64,000 bases of DNA from Acholoe squamosa. Lineage: Eukaryota; Annelida; Polychaeta; Phyllodocida; Polynoidae. Where the stretch lies: positions 53,338,166 through 53,402,165 of the forward strand of contig OX439044.1 of assembly GCA_949317995.1 (NCBI GenBank). The letters are read 5' to 3'. Both the position numbers and the translations under genes were made by a program. The notes below the pieces were generated by a model. That model ran no database searches. It saw only the letters and a list, made by a program, of their open reading frames with translations, and was not told where the DNA came from. Shown piece after piece: positions 36,107-48,852 of the stretch. Within the stretch, counting starts at the first letter, position 1, and each line of letters starts with the position of its first letter.

Positions 36107-39100
36107 GATCCTAATTAAACGTTTAGATTAGGTTATTGTGGACAGAATAAAACCAGATAAAAATGGTAAACTCTCGTTTGAAAAGGACTAGAAGTGTGAA
36201 TGTGTACTAGTACACTCACCATCGGCGTATATTTTGTACATAGACTGTATGCATGCCGATTTCAGCCATGTGTTCAGCCTCTCGGACCTTCCGCTTCTCA
36301 GGAGACATGGCATCCATGAAGTCATCCAGTACGTCATCTGCCGTATTTCCGGCCCCAGGTCCCCCTCCGAGCATGCGCCGTATGAGCTCCTGTGCTAAGG
36401 CCTCAGCCACATCTTCACTTCCTGTGACAGAGCAAACGAAAAGGAAAGGATAGGATTTAGACACGTTTAACTGTGCAGTTTACAAGCCATAAACCTGACC
36501 GACATAATAGCCAAGATAGTATAAAAATGTTCAGAATTCAATTTTATTTCGGAAAATGAAGGCTGATTATGTTGAATATCTTTATAAGCCAGTCTGTGAG
36601 AGCCATCTTAAATCAAACTTATAATCTCTCAAAATCGTGGGTTTCTCCCTGTGTAATCTTTTGTATCTCTCTCTCTACCAATCAAGTACAGCCAAATAAT
36701 CACATGATCTTACCTGAGAGTCCTGTGGTGGTATCATCTGTGGTAGTGGTATTGTAGGGTGAGAAGGTGGTATCTAACAGCTCAGAACCACAGGTAGAAG
36801 CATCTGCTGCCCCTACCCCAGCCACAGCATCAGCCATAACCCGGAGTCGGTCTTCTACACGATCCTTTAGGAGCATCATTAACATGGTTTGTCCAGCCTT
36901 CAGTCTTAATGACTCATTGCCACACTCTAGGTACCTGGAGTAGGAGATGAGGGAGAAGTTAACAGTGTTCCGTCCAGTACACATTTTGCACACAGCAACT
37001 GAAGATAGTAGTTAATTCAGTGATGCTATTTTACCGTTACTATTACGAAATTTTCATTGTATAAGCCACAAGAGTTCTGCTCATGCAGTGCAGAGTTTTA
37101 ATAGTTAAATCTATTCAATTTTAAAGGGGGGCTAGCACGGCGAATTTCAACATGGGTACCTGCCAAAAGATCGTTCACAAATCTGCGGGACCCAGCAACA
37201 ATTTGCAACAATCTGATTGGTCAAGGGGTAGTCACGTGACTTGCTAACACGGGTGGGTCAGGTCGCCAGAAACCATCACATTTGGTGGTTTTCAGGCTCT
37301 GTAACAAATTATCATGACCTAAGCTGGTATTCCATGATCCTGTGTCACTAGGCACAGGTAGGGCTGCCATAAAAACACACATTTTTAATATTCCATCAAG
37401 AATTCTCTGAGTCTTCCAATGTTGAAAAAAGGCCTGAAAATGGCACTTTTTACATTTACATACTTGCAACAAGTACCTAATCATTAGCAAAATAGGGTTA
37501 GGATATCTTAAGTTGCTTTATTCCATTGTATACAGTCACAGTTAGCATTACCATGATGTTTTCATATGATGTGGATCAAATTGTTTTCACCACACCCCTC
37601 TACTCCTGGACTTTCACATTGTGTCCCGTCTGAGTGATTTATTTAAACCCATGATATGGCTAACATGGAAAGTGGCTACAACTTTAATTAATTTTTAGCA
37701 CTTGTGGATAGAGGCATTTGTTTTTTTGCTTTGGTAAAAAAACTCCTGTTGCCACCAAAGCCAAAGAATCCTGTTGCCACCACTATTTGCCTTTGACTGA
37801 GGGCTACTTGAGTAAAATAATACAAATAAAACACTTGGACGGGACATGTCCCGTTCAAGTGTTTTATCCACAAAACTGAATTTGGCTGTTGTATGCATGT
37901 AACTAATAGGATTGTCTTTATCACTTTTTAGATAGATAACAAGTGATAAACCTACTATCTTTTAGATAGATAATAGGTATGAGGTTTTGTATGTATGGTA
38001 TGCCTTGTTATTTAAAGAATTTGAAAAAAAGAATCAGTAATATCTTTGTGTATGTCAGATGACTTAAAATCTCAAAAAAATTCAGGAAATGTGTAAAAAT
38101 GATTACATTATTTCTTTTCTAGATGACAAATACTGTGCAGAAAATGTAAAACCATATCATTTCATTAGGCTTAAACAGAAGATACAAGTGTTTTGTGTAT
38201 CTATGTAAGTTTTGATAAAGGTAAAGACTTTAGTGGTACCAAAGCCATAACTGAATGATGAAAATATATAGTATTTTGTCCCGTCCGGGTGTTTTATAGG
38301 GACATACTTCAAAGCATGTTGAGAAAAATGGGCACCATATATGCACAAAAGGGCACTTATTCTAGTAAATAGATGTATTGAAGATAATGTCTGTTGATTT
38401 TAATGGATGGGAAAGCATTATTAAGTGTATGAGGCTAAAAGTTAGGACTCTTGAACAAAAATAAATTTTGATTTTCATGACTTGCTTCAACAAAGTGGCC
38501 CAAAATGTTTTGGAAATAGTTTTTACTCTAATTCCTTCACCTGAATCTTAGAGATAATTGCTTTGGCAATTTACATATGAATTTTGAAGTTAATGTACAG
38601 TGTTGAAGGTATAACCTTAATGTTTCATTTATTTCTGATTTGGATGGGACATTTTCAAGTAAGGTATTTGTGGCGCATCGACAAAAACTGAACCGCTAGG
38701 AGTTAAAGAGTATTTTAATGATTTCTGAGTAGAGGAGATGTACCTTTACAAATGTAATAAAGTTTTAAAGAGTAATTCCTAATTTTGACATTCTTGCCCA
38801 TCTGGCCCAAAAGTTAATGGTTCCTGGCGACCTGACCCAGGTACATCTTAGCAATGCAAGCCCCCGTTTAATAGCGTTGGCACTGGTCTTGGGTCTCCAA
38901 AGAATATATCTTAGGCATAACCCTTCTTCTTGTAATGCTCACATACCATTCTACTGTGCGTTTACAGATACTCCTCAGGTCATCATCCCTGGCGATGTCG
39001 TCATAGCAATTACCGACAAGTTCCAGCATCCATGATGTTGTATCGCAGTATAGCTGAAAGATGATAAAAAGCATTATGAAAAAGAGTTATATTCTATACT

Positions 39101-42100
39101 CAATGAGGATTTTTATGGAGGCATGTTTATGGATGCTCAAAGCCATTGCTATCATGCCTTTGACATAATGTTTTTCCGTTTGAGTATCTTTTTTTTTCTG
39201 GAAGTTAGGAATTCAGTGTTTAATGTCAAACTGTAAGGACCAGGAGCAGTATAGGGATTATTTTAGCCACCATGCCTGGTGTCTGGCATTTAGTTTGATG
39301 ACTAACCATCGCCCACACACCACATTGCTATCATTGTGGTGTGTCCAGACTTTGTAACAATCATTAAAAAATATTTTGGTAACGTTCGCATGTTTCATCT
39401 GAGGCAGGATAGAGCATCCCTCTTTTTTGTGGGTTCATATTGCAAACGATTTAAAACTTTTAGAGAAATAAAAACATGAAAAGAACAAAATGAAAACGAA
39501 AGTTAAAACATTTTCTCGCGAAATTCCTATCAGTTTCACCAGACTGTTTTCTTTAGACATGAAAGCCCCAGTTTTGCTGGAATGCAGACCTAGGTGTTAT
39601 AATTTACCACATAAATGTGTCATTGCTGCCTTTACATTATATGCCTACTTGACTGCAAATGTGTTCCACATGTATTGTGAAACCGTAGCCCTAGACAAGT
39701 GACAGTACCAATGACAGTGACCGAGAGCCAACAATACAACCATCCAATGCTGAACAGTCCATATCTCACTACAGCTACAAATGGCACAATCGGTCCAACA
39801 AACCAGACAAGCAATACATCTAGCAGAGCCTTTTTCCCTCTTTCTATCCACCTAGCATAGGATCAATGGAGAAATCAATAATGGCCAGTCGTCGTGTATA
39901 GCAGCAAACACCACTCTGCTCACAGAGACCTCCACCATGCCTAGGGTAAATTACTCATGATTCGACCACTAGGCTTGATGGTACCCTATGTGAGTAATAC
40001 TTTGGGTATACCTATGTGAGTAATATACATTTGGGGTATATTCAAGTTCTCCCAATTTATTGGTAGCCGTGACATTGTTTTTTATATCAGTTGGATGTGC
40101 AGGTGCAGGCCTGTAAGTCTTTTAGTTTTAACATCAAAAAATGGATAACTCCTCCCATTACTTACTGCATGGGTGCACCATGCAGACCAACCAAGAGGGT
40201 TCTTGCTAAAAGATAAAGAGGAAGGTCAATGTTTTGAGAGTACTGAGGGAAACATGCATCTCCTTACTCATTTTCATAGTATATATGTATTGACAAATAA
40301 TTTTACAGCTGAATGCATGAAAAAGAGAAAAAAACTAAGCAATGTGCACATTTTATCTGAGCTTGTGAAAAAATATCTAGCATTACAAAACTTGCATAGT
40401 TTACTTTTTGTTTCTCGTTTCCCGTTTTGGCAATATCCTCCGGGAGTGTCTCAACCAGATCAGGGTGGGGGTCATATCTGAACGCAGCCACGGGGAGTTC
40501 ATTACGGCCCAATATAAGCCGACATTGGCCCCATATAAGCCGACATTGGCCCCATATAAGCCGACATTGGCCCCATATAAGCCGATATTGGCCAAAGATA
40601 TCCTTGCTACCTGGGCAGGGCTGTATTCATGCAACCCTGAGAACATTTTTCAGTAGGATACCAAAATGTATGAAAACATTGTAGTACGATTGTCAATGTA
40701 GGCCTTTCATACTCTGCTGCTATTGAAGACTTGCCTGTAGTAGGCCAAAATGTTCTCCCTGGTCTAAAAAGAATGACATAGAAATTGTCCTTTTAGAAAT
40801 GAGAATTCATGCTAAGTGTTCTTTCTTTTCCATTTCATCACTCACCTCGCCTGTACATTTGTTCTTGTAGTCCTCCCTGTTTAGAGTGTCAGTGGTAGTC
40901 TTCAGCAGTCCGGCATCTGTCAGGGCTTTACCAAACGCACCACTCTTATCTGAGATCTTGACACAGGTTAGGTAGATAACCTCGAGTATTTTCCACCTAG
41001 TCTTTAGTGGGGAATCCTCAGTGGCTGCCCCGTTTGTAGAATCAATGACGTCATCCGACGTCACGTCAGTGGAGCCTTCCTCCACATACCTGGAAAATGT
41101 AGTCATGGTTTGAATTAGTATGTTTCAATAATTTCTACTGGGTTCATAAATGAATACCCGGGGCCTATTTCACACTGAGTTCCGCTTGCAAACCTAAAAG
41201 GAAGGTATGTTGCATAAAAGTAACATTGGTCAGCTATGCACAAATGCCTTGCACGTCAATGGAGCATTGTGTCGACCCTTTCACAGTGTCACCACCCAAT
41301 AGGGTTGGCAGGATGCTTTAATATTATAGCCCAGAGGAACAGCTTACCAGGAGGGCATTTCGTAGGAATGCAGTATTGTTAAGTGGCTTCTAGGGGTGTA
41401 TTAATGGATCAAAATGCCCAATGGAATCGGTGCACTATAGAAATACGTATATCCCTGCCAATACGGTTAAAAAACAGATAAAGAAAAACTGGAGCCATAG
41501 AGGGGGCAGTGGATTTTTTTCAGCACATCATAAGAAGACTTGTGAAATGGCCATTGAAATTAGAAAAGTTCAGCTTACTTTGCCACCATCCCACTGAAGA
41601 CCTCAGGGTATCCCAATGTCATCATAACATCAGAAATCTTCTCTCTTTGTTCTTCCTTATCCACAACGAGCTCCTTAATCTTCTGTAGTGTACACAACTT
41701 CTCCTCTCTACAGTCTCCCTCCTTCTTTAGTGTCTTTACTGCACTCTTCAATAAGAGGGAAAGGTTATTGGGCAGGGCATCACCTTCTGCATCCCCTTCC
41801 CTACCTCCCTCAGCTCCCTCATGTCTGAGGAGGTAATCAGTACAACATGTCTCAAGCCGCAGAGATTCCAGTGACGAGCTGGAGGAACCTTCGCCCGAGT
41901 CAATAAGCGGGGAATCTGCGGTGTGGAAAACATCATCTGTGACAATGTGAGTTAACCGGAGGAGGTCTGGGTTAGGGAAAGCAGGCCTGGTAGATGATAG
42001 TAGAGAGCTGTTATCTTGCTGGTCTGGTATGTCAGATAGCAGAGCTGGTGGTAGTAGGCCTGCAAAGCCCTGGTTAGTACTACCACCACTACATAAGGGC

Positions 42101-42567
42101 ATAGGGAGACGGAAACTATTGTCCACCACTGCATCTCCTAACCCTCCCCCTACACCTCCTAATATGGCCTCCTCCAAGGTAGGACCAGTGGCAGTTGGAG
42201 TCCTGATGCGGTTACTATGGGAACTACCCCTGTCTCTGTTATTTGCATTATTACTGGTGGCATTCTGGTAGCACTGAGCTATTGTATTGCTCACTCGCTC
42301 ACCAAAATCTGGGGGAACACTCACTGGCGTTTGTACCCCAGTATCAGCTGTTGGAGATGTTGGAGCAGAGTTATCTGGTGGAGAACCCGCAGACCGTGAA
42401 CGGCGGAGTGCTGCCATTGACCAGTTCGTGCGAATCCAAGATGGCCGTCGGATGTTGGAAAGGCCTATGTTGAAAGCACCTGATTCAGGTGTCGATGCTG
42501 AGGTGTTGATACTGTCTACACCTTGTCCGGGGCCCCCCGGATCACGCTCCATCTGAACATTACCCAT
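25693..42567 (-). CDS. Armadillo-repeat/TIR-domain protein, 18 exons, 1,642 residues
   Basis: Exons (5' to 3'): 42567-41579, 41089-40846, 39053-38947, 36934-36714, 36421-36220, 35780-35579, 34690-34594, 34287-34001, 33642-33484, 32671-32048, 31771-31622, 30291-30104, 28996-28855, 28557-28342, 28119-27635, 27265-27099, 26873-26649, 25916-25693. All introns are GT-AG, every junction keeps phase and no stop interrupts. The start MGNVQ could be N-myristoylated. Residues 1-290 are serine-rich and probably disordered; about 290-1440 are helical armadillo-like repeats; about 1440-1493 is a charged helical linker; 1499-1642 is a TIR domain with LDIYMSHHSDRSEFF, FLIELSHGYQHSELC, and a probable catalytic glutamate at 1569. 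TIR domains act as NAD+-cleaving enzymes or signalling adaptors. SARM1 also joins ARM to TIR but is far shorter and has SAM domains, which I do not see here. No specific orthologue is recognised. Confidence 0.88.
26196..26706. repeat. 73-bp minisatellite copying an exon end and its splice donor
   Basis: Units begin at 26196, 26269, 26342, 26415, 26488, 26561 and 26634, exactly 73 bp apart; more diverged units can be traced back to about 26070. The last unit is the genuine 3' end of exon 17 of the ARM-TIR gene. On the minus strand each unit reproduces the coding end (GGCTACC to TGTAGGAGTG) and the donor GTGAGTAG. The copies lie in intron 17. A transcript using a distal copy would meet TAG right after the first donor. 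Confidence 0.95.
33031..33384. repeat. Duplicated exon-10 fragment between 82-bp direct repeats
   Basis: Positions 33116-33302 copy 32453-32640, part of exon 10 of the ARM-TIR gene, with a few substitutions. The copy is bracketed by two direct repeats of 82 bp (33031-33112 and 33303-33384) that are almost identical. It lies in intron 9. Its upstream edge has no splice acceptor, so it is unlikely to be used as an exon. Confidence 0.85.
36071..36104. repeat. (CT)n microsatellite
   Basis: A CT tract with one interruption inside an intron of the ARM-TIR gene. Confidence 0.9.
37826..37867. repeat. 42-bp near-perfect palindrome in intron 3 of the ARM-TIR gene
   Basis: ATAAAACACTTG at the left faces CAAGTGTTTTAT at the right, with ACGGGACATGTCCCGT in the centre; only one pair fails. 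Related half-sites occur nearby (GTCCCGTCTGAGTGATTTAT near 37621 and GTCCCGTCCGGGTGTTTTAT near 38279), suggesting a family motif. Confidence 0.85.
40508..40593. repeat. 21-bp tandem repeat, four units
   Basis: The unit CCCATATAAGCCGACATTGG plus one base is repeated four times with minor changes, inside intron 2 of the ARM-TIR gene. Confidence 0.95.
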
Positions 42568-45500
42568 TTTGTGTTTGTAATTTGTATATATCACAAATGG
42601 AAGTGCAATGTTAAATCTGGAGTATATATTCCGATATCTTCATGGTCTTGATGTTTCACTAATTGTATGTGGCCTTAAATATGGAAAGATTCAACAGAAT
42701 TGTCAGTGTTGACATGTCAGATTCCATGAACACAGGAATTGAAATAAAGGTTCCAGTGCAACTAAATCAAAATGGTTATTCGTGTACATATACAAGACAA
42801 AATCAGATGATGCCATGTTATCAAATGTGAGGAGCTTTCTTTAATCCAACACAGATTGCAAAGTGCTGGAGATATTGTGACAGTGTCTGAGCTGCAATGA
42901 CGCCTTCAATATTCAACGTTCTGTCACTTCACTTAGATATGAATCTGGATCTCTACTTCTGCCTCACAGCTGTCATAACCTTAATATTGAGTACTATTGT
43001 CAGTCCTCTGTGACTGTCAGTGACACCTCACCATAGGGTTGGCCTCTTGCCAGCTGTCTCTTTGAGCTGTGTAAGTGTCACATTTGTTACCTGAGCCATA
43101 AGAGTGACAGTAACCCTCCTGTCAGTCTGTCTGCTGTATTGTACAGTGACCACTAGACAGTGCAGACCCTGACTATCAGACACTACAGCCGTTATATTCC
43201 TCCAGTGGGCCATGTAGCCTCATGTCTACATAGCGTGACTCCAGGGTATAACTGGCAGCAGCAGGTCAGCCAGCGCCCTCACCCCAGACTGCAGCCTTTA
43301 TAATACAGGCAGGGCTCTCCAGGGGCCCAATACAGGAAACCACAGCAAAACCCTTATTAACAGATACCATCCTAGGGATACTCCCTCTCTGCTAGTGTCC
43401 ATTTATAGCCGTATGAGGATTCCACACACACAGAGCAACTCACTGCCACAGTGCTGCTCGTAGTACCACAACATACTCCTGTATGATAATCCCAGCTTTG
43501 AGCCGCCCTGGAGGAGCAATTGGAATGCTGCAGCATTGGCTGGTACACCTGGTGAGTCCAGGTCCTGTCCCCTGGAGGCCTAGCTGCTGGTGACCTAGAG
43601 GCAGGCCTAGTGTTAGGTGTAGGATTATAAATGGGGTTGAGGAACTGCTGGGACCTTCAAGCTATCTCAGATGGGTGGATGTCCCTGCTACTGGATGGTC
43701 CCCCTCGTCCTCCAGCGTAAGGAACAGGCATGCAGCAGCACCTCCTGCCTGCTGCCACTCCTGCTGCTGCTGGTGGTGCTGCTGATGCTGCGTCTAATGG
43801 TCCTCTTACCATGTGCCATGCCCTGCTACTGTAGTTGTGTGAAGCCTATACTACAGCAGTGCTATCTTCTCTCACAACGAAGTCTGTGTTGCCTAGTCAC
43901 TTCATGCGATACCTACTAGCAGCAGCAGATACCTACTGGACCTATACTGCTGCTGCTATTACTGCTTCTGCTGTAGCTGTCCTCTGCTGAGGAGACAGCA
44001 GCACCAGCGCTGATCATGGCAAGCCATATTTGTAAAGCAGTTGCCTTCAGTAGCTGCCCAGCTGCATGCTGTACCAAATACTGCGTTGGCATAGATCTGG
44101 AACAGAATGATGGCACTCAAACATCCATCATATCTATGGTTGTATCAAATGGAGTCTCATACTGCACAAGCTATTTGTTGCCTCTAGCAATATGATCATG
44201 GATTAAGTTACCAATGTGTCATATTCCGCAGTAGTTAATCCCTGTAATATTGTGTCTGTTTCTATGGCATATTCCGCTTGTCATAACCCCTGCTGCTACC
44301 ACACGTACACCGTGATAACAGGGTAGACAGGGCTGGTAGGCAGAGGAGGAACTGATCGATTTTCCCTGTGGGCTATTCTCTAGAGCACGATCAGAGCAGC
44401 AGGCAGACACCATGGTAATGTCCACAGCCTGTACCCCGCCCTATACCAACACTGTGTATTGTATGTACATAGACTGTGTCAGTTGCAGGCCACTAATACC
44501 CAGGAATATCACATCCTATATCTCCCAAACCTATACGTATTGAGTACTTCCTGGTTTCTGTTTGAATCATTGTTACTTGCCTCCTGGCAGAATGTCATGG
44601 ATTGCTGCGCCCTCTGTGTATCCAAAGCACAGTCTATGCAATAATTAATGAGTTGACATATAAAAGTTGTACACATAATATATACAGAAGAGATAAGCCA
44701 TATCGGTAGTTGAGACAAGAAGATAGGCCTATGCAGATGTCTCTGTTAATCTTGGAGAAAGTGACCCATTTCTCTTACTAATATCGGGTTCGATCCTTGG
44801 ATACAGGATTTCACTCCTTCGCTGTCTAGGTGGTGCCACCTTGTGTGTATTTAAGACACTACAAAAGGTGGGCCATCTTGTGGTGTACCTAAATTAGTTA
44901 TCCTCTACTAGATTGGAAGTTGCAGGACACCAATTGACGGGAGGTGGCAACAGGGTGTTGTACATCTCAGATACCTGGTCTAAAATTTGACAGTGGGTTT
45001 ACAAATGAAGTGTCAATTTGATCCTAAGTGTGTATATCAATCAATTTGAGTGGTATTTACCCCTAGGTGCCCAAGCGCGCATTTAAGCGCGGTTTTGGGC
45101 TTAAATGCATGTATATTGAATGGCATTTTCACCCAGAAACTTCTACTGGTCCAATCTGCAAAGTTAGACCCTCTTTGGAATGCTTATGACTTCCTAGTTA
45201 GGATACAACCATCCATTTGGCTCTATCTCTATTATACCAGGCACAGGGAATCAAAAACTGAAAATGAGCTGTCATTTTTTGTGATTTATCCAGGGAGCTA
45301 ACATCTGACATGTTACCAAAATGATGATGGGTCATACACACACAATTTCCTATACTCCCATTAGATTGTACTACAACTGATCATATCAGTAATGATATGC
45401 CATGCAGTGTTATTAACACATTATGTTCCCTAATTGGCAGTAACCATGCAGGAAGAATTTGCTTTGCAAGTTCTCTAAGCTCTCAGGATTGTAGGGATTA

Positions 45501-45877
45501 TGGCTATAATATATGATTATATAGCACAAGAGAGACCATATACTAGAAAATAACAACAAATGGAAGGTTTTGGTAACTATGGTTACCAGACCTGACCAGA
45601 AATACCCTGCCCTTAACAGAAAGTCTTCAGCATTGTTCACTGGGTTATGAGTATTGGGAAAATGTACCACAGAGCCCATATCAGAGGAGAAGTACAACGT
45701 AACACATGGTCTTATCAACAAGGTGATACAATTGTGAAATAATGTAAAAAGTCTAAATAATTCTGGGCACAAAAAGGTTAAGTTGAATTCAATTTTAAGT
45801 TCAGATGGGTGCAGTCTTTCTAATTGCATAGTTTATTGAAACTATTCACTGCAAAGCCCCTAAATCTTATGTCTGAT
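42568..45877. other. 5' flank of the ARM-TIR gene and intergenic sequence
   Basis: No exon with a recognisable domain was found. The region upstream of the ARM-TIR start should hold its 5' UTR and promoter, but no TATA box stands out. A CTG/CAG-rich patch lies at about 43735-44000, and a palindrome GGTAACTATGGTTACC at 45572-45587. Short open frames on both strands are not credible genes. Confidence 0.5.
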
Positions 45878-45919
45878 TAGACTGGCTTTCTGATTCTTTA
45901 GTCGAGAACATTCAACCCA
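45878..45919 (+). repeat. Left 42-bp inverted repeat of the Penelope-like element
   Basis: It begins TAGACTGGCTTTCTGATTCT and matches the reverse complement of 48831-48872 over the full 42 bp. The first open frame starts 44 bp downstream. Confidence 0.92.
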
Positions 45920-45962
45920 AAATCCCACTCCCGCAGCAACCACCTATACAGGCGTCCTACAA

Positions 45963-46358
45963 ATGAACCTAACAAATCATGACCCATTGACCACCACTCA
46001 ACCACCTGCTCTGATCCCAGCTGTGCAAACCAATCCTGCCAACAATCCCCTAGCTAATCATGGTCCGGGTGTACCCCCGAGTGCTCCCCAGTCTGCGGTT
46101 TTTGCCACAGCCTGGACGAGACCAACAACCAATCGGAGGCAACGCCGTCGACAGGACGCCCAGCCGAATTCACCAAACAACCGCAGACGCAGCAACCCAC
46201 CGCGCCAGCAACAACCCAACAACCAACGCAACCGACAGGCTGGCAATGCCCAAAACAACCCCACTCAGGGCAACAATCAGGGCAATGCCAGAACCAACAA
46301 CAACCTGACACGCACCGAACTGGACCAACTGAGGCAGTTACTTCAGCGCCGTCAGTAG
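45963..46358 (+). CDS. Upstream ORF of the Penelope-like element (P/N/Q/R-rich)
   Basis: 131 residues from ATG 45963, strongly enriched in proline, asparagine, glutamine and arginine, with RRQRRRQDAQ and NNRRRSNPP segments. Low-complexity basic composition suggests RNA binding, but I recognise no domain. The longer reverse-transcriptase frame is already open from 46058, so the two frames overlap for 300 bp. This frame could be a separate protein, an N-terminal extension joined by frameshifting or splicing, or partly chance. Confidence 0.45.
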   Translation: MNLTNHDPLTTTQPPALIPAVQTNPANNPLANHGPGVPPSAPQSAVFATAWTRPTTNRRQRRRQDAQPNSPNNRRRSNPPRQQQPNNQRNRQAGNAQNNPTQGNNQGNARTNNNLTRTELDQLRQLLQRRQ

Positions 46359-48852
46359 GCTCAAAGCAAGGCCCTCATGAGCATGCAATACCCCCGAGCC
46401 AATCATACCATGAACAATTTAACTTAGAACTGTTCAATGACACTGATTTTCTAGCCAGTCTCTCAGTTTACTGTATTGACTATCTTCCAGTTCTCCAGTC
46501 ACATAGAAACCAAAATTGTAACTCACACAATGTTGATAAAAATGCACCCACTGATAACCACTCAGGCGTTGTCAATCTCTCCTCACATCAACTCACAGAT
46601 GGAGAGTTCAGCCTCTTACAAAAGGGTTTAACCTTTGTTTGCACCCCTCGCCCCCCTGATCCAGGAATTCTATTTGAAGATCTGGCCAAGTTTCATTTAA
46701 GCATCAAAAGGGAGCTAGCTATAGCCAAACTCACTGATGGAAAAACGGTTGACCCTCCGCCACCCGTCTTACCACCAAGGGAAATAGAGGCTCCGTTCCG
46801 CAATAACAAATTCAAAAATCCCTCATCCTGGAAGCCCCCTGGTCCAGCAATTGTGGAACACATGTGTTTACTAAACCAAACACAACTTGAAAACACTCCT
46901 ATCACACCTTATCACAGATCAAACATAACTCACTCGGAAAAAGAGGCTAAACTCTCCCTTTCTTTGAATAAAAACTTAGTTATTAAGAAAGCTGACAAAG
47001 GCTCCGCTGTGGTGATACAGAATCGATCTGACTATATAAATGAGGGTCTCAGACAATTAAATGACAGAGATTTCTATAGGTTGCAGGAAACAAATCTAAC
47101 CAGTTTCCATCAGGCATTGGTGAAAAACCGGGTAACCAAAATGCAGAAAGATGGTGAACTCAGCCAGGAGGCAGTTGATTATCTTATAATCCCCAAGCCA
47201 AGAACCGCCAAACTATACTTACTGCCTAAAATACATAAAAATAAATTGCCTCCCCCCGGCAGACCCATTGTGTCAGCCAATGACTGCCCAACGGAAAGAA
47301 TCTCTCAATTAGTAGACCATTTCCTACAACCTTTAGTAGCCTCTCTTCCCTCATACCTTAGAGATAGCAGTGATTTCCTCAATCAGATAAAAGATTTGAA
47401 AATCCCCAAGAATTCAATTCTAGCCACTCTGGATGTAAGAAGTCTCTATACCAATATCCCTACAGATGAAGGTATTATGGCAGCCAGAGAAATTCTGAAC
47501 ACCCACAGACACCCTTTTCAAAACCCAACCACATATTCAATCTGTGATTTACTACACTTAGTACTGACTTGCAACAACTTTGAGTTCGACAACAAACACT
47601 TCCTACAAATCAGTGGCACTGCGATGGGCACAAAGGTGGCCCCGTCCTATGCCAACATTTTCATGGGAAGTTTCGAAAGCAAGTTTGTCTATCCATATCA
47701 CACTCAGCCACGGATCTAGAAGAGATTCATTGATGACATCTTCATGATTTGGACCCATGGGGAAGAATCTCTCTTGGTATTTGTGGAACATCTCAACAAT
47801 TGCCACAAGACTATCAAATTTACATTAGAACATTCCAGGTCAGAAATCAACTTCCTTGATATAAAAGTCCTACATGACCAAAACGGCAATCTAGAAACTA
47901 CACTCTATTGCAAACCGACAGATAGTCACAATTATCTACTATACTCATCTGAACACCCGCGACATGTACTGAGAGGAATCCCTTACTCTCAGTTCCTAAG
48001 AATACGCCGCACCCTCGCCGCACCCTCGAGTTCAGACGCAACGCTTTAATGCTATGCACACATTTCCTCCGCAGGGGATATCCAAAACAACTAGTCATAA
48101 ACTCTTTAATCAAGGCTGAAGAAAACCCTAGAAATGATTTACTTCAAATCAAAGAAAAGGTCACTGACTCAGCAAAATCATTCTATTGCATCGTTACTCA
48201 TAATCCAGCAAACCCACTATTGGAACAAATAATACGCTCAAACTGGGATTTAATGCTGAAATCCAAGAATACTAGAGTACACCACGATGCACGACTAATC
48301 TTTGGCAAGCGCCGCAATAAGTCAGTAGGAGATGAGTTAGTGAGAGCCTCCACCAGCTCTAACACTCCAGACAGGCCCAAAACCCCACATACCCTAAGAC
48401 ACCCATGCAAGAGACCCAACGCGTGTAATTACTGCCCAAAACTTGATAAAAGTGGATACATCTACTCGCTACGAGATGGCAAGAGATACAGAACGCTGAT
48501 AAACGTTAACTGTCAAACAGCTAATCTAATCTATGCCATCACTTGCAAACACTGCGGCATACAATACGTAGGCCAGACTGAACGTAAGCTACTGGATAGA
48601 TTCAGAGGCCACATGGGAGACATCAAAAATGTAACCCATGACACCACAGTAGCGCGACACTTCAGATCTTGCCCAGACAAAACTAGACTACCTGAAGCAT
48701 GTTGGGAAGATGGTCCCATCATATCGATCTTAAGCTTCATAAAAAACCCTGCCAACTCCAGGGAGGGTCAGCTAGAAAGGAACCAGGAGGAAAAAAGATG
48801 GATGCACCGTTTATGCACCATCATTCCTCATGGGTTGAATGTTCTCGACTAA
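46058..48852 (+). pseudogene. Penelope-like reverse transcriptase and GIY-YIG endonuclease, broken twice
   Basis: The frame opens after a TAA at 46055-46057 without an obvious ATG. Conserved points in order: LLQKGLTFV-x-TPRPP; VIKKADKGSAVVI, the DKG motif typical of the group; LPKIHKNKLPPPGRPIVS; LDVRSLYTNIP with the first catalytic aspartate; GTAMGTKVAPSYANIFM; FIDDIFMIW with the catalytic DD; then a CxxC segment (NACNYC) and the nuclease signature LIYAITCKHCGIQYVGQT followed by RFRGHM. A TAG at 47717-47719 lies just before the catalytic DD, in a position usually held by a tryptophan codon. A tandem 11-mer CGCCGCACCCT (48005-48015, 48016-48026) shifts the frame before the nuclease. The family copies itself by target-primed reverse transcription. 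Confidence 0.85.
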
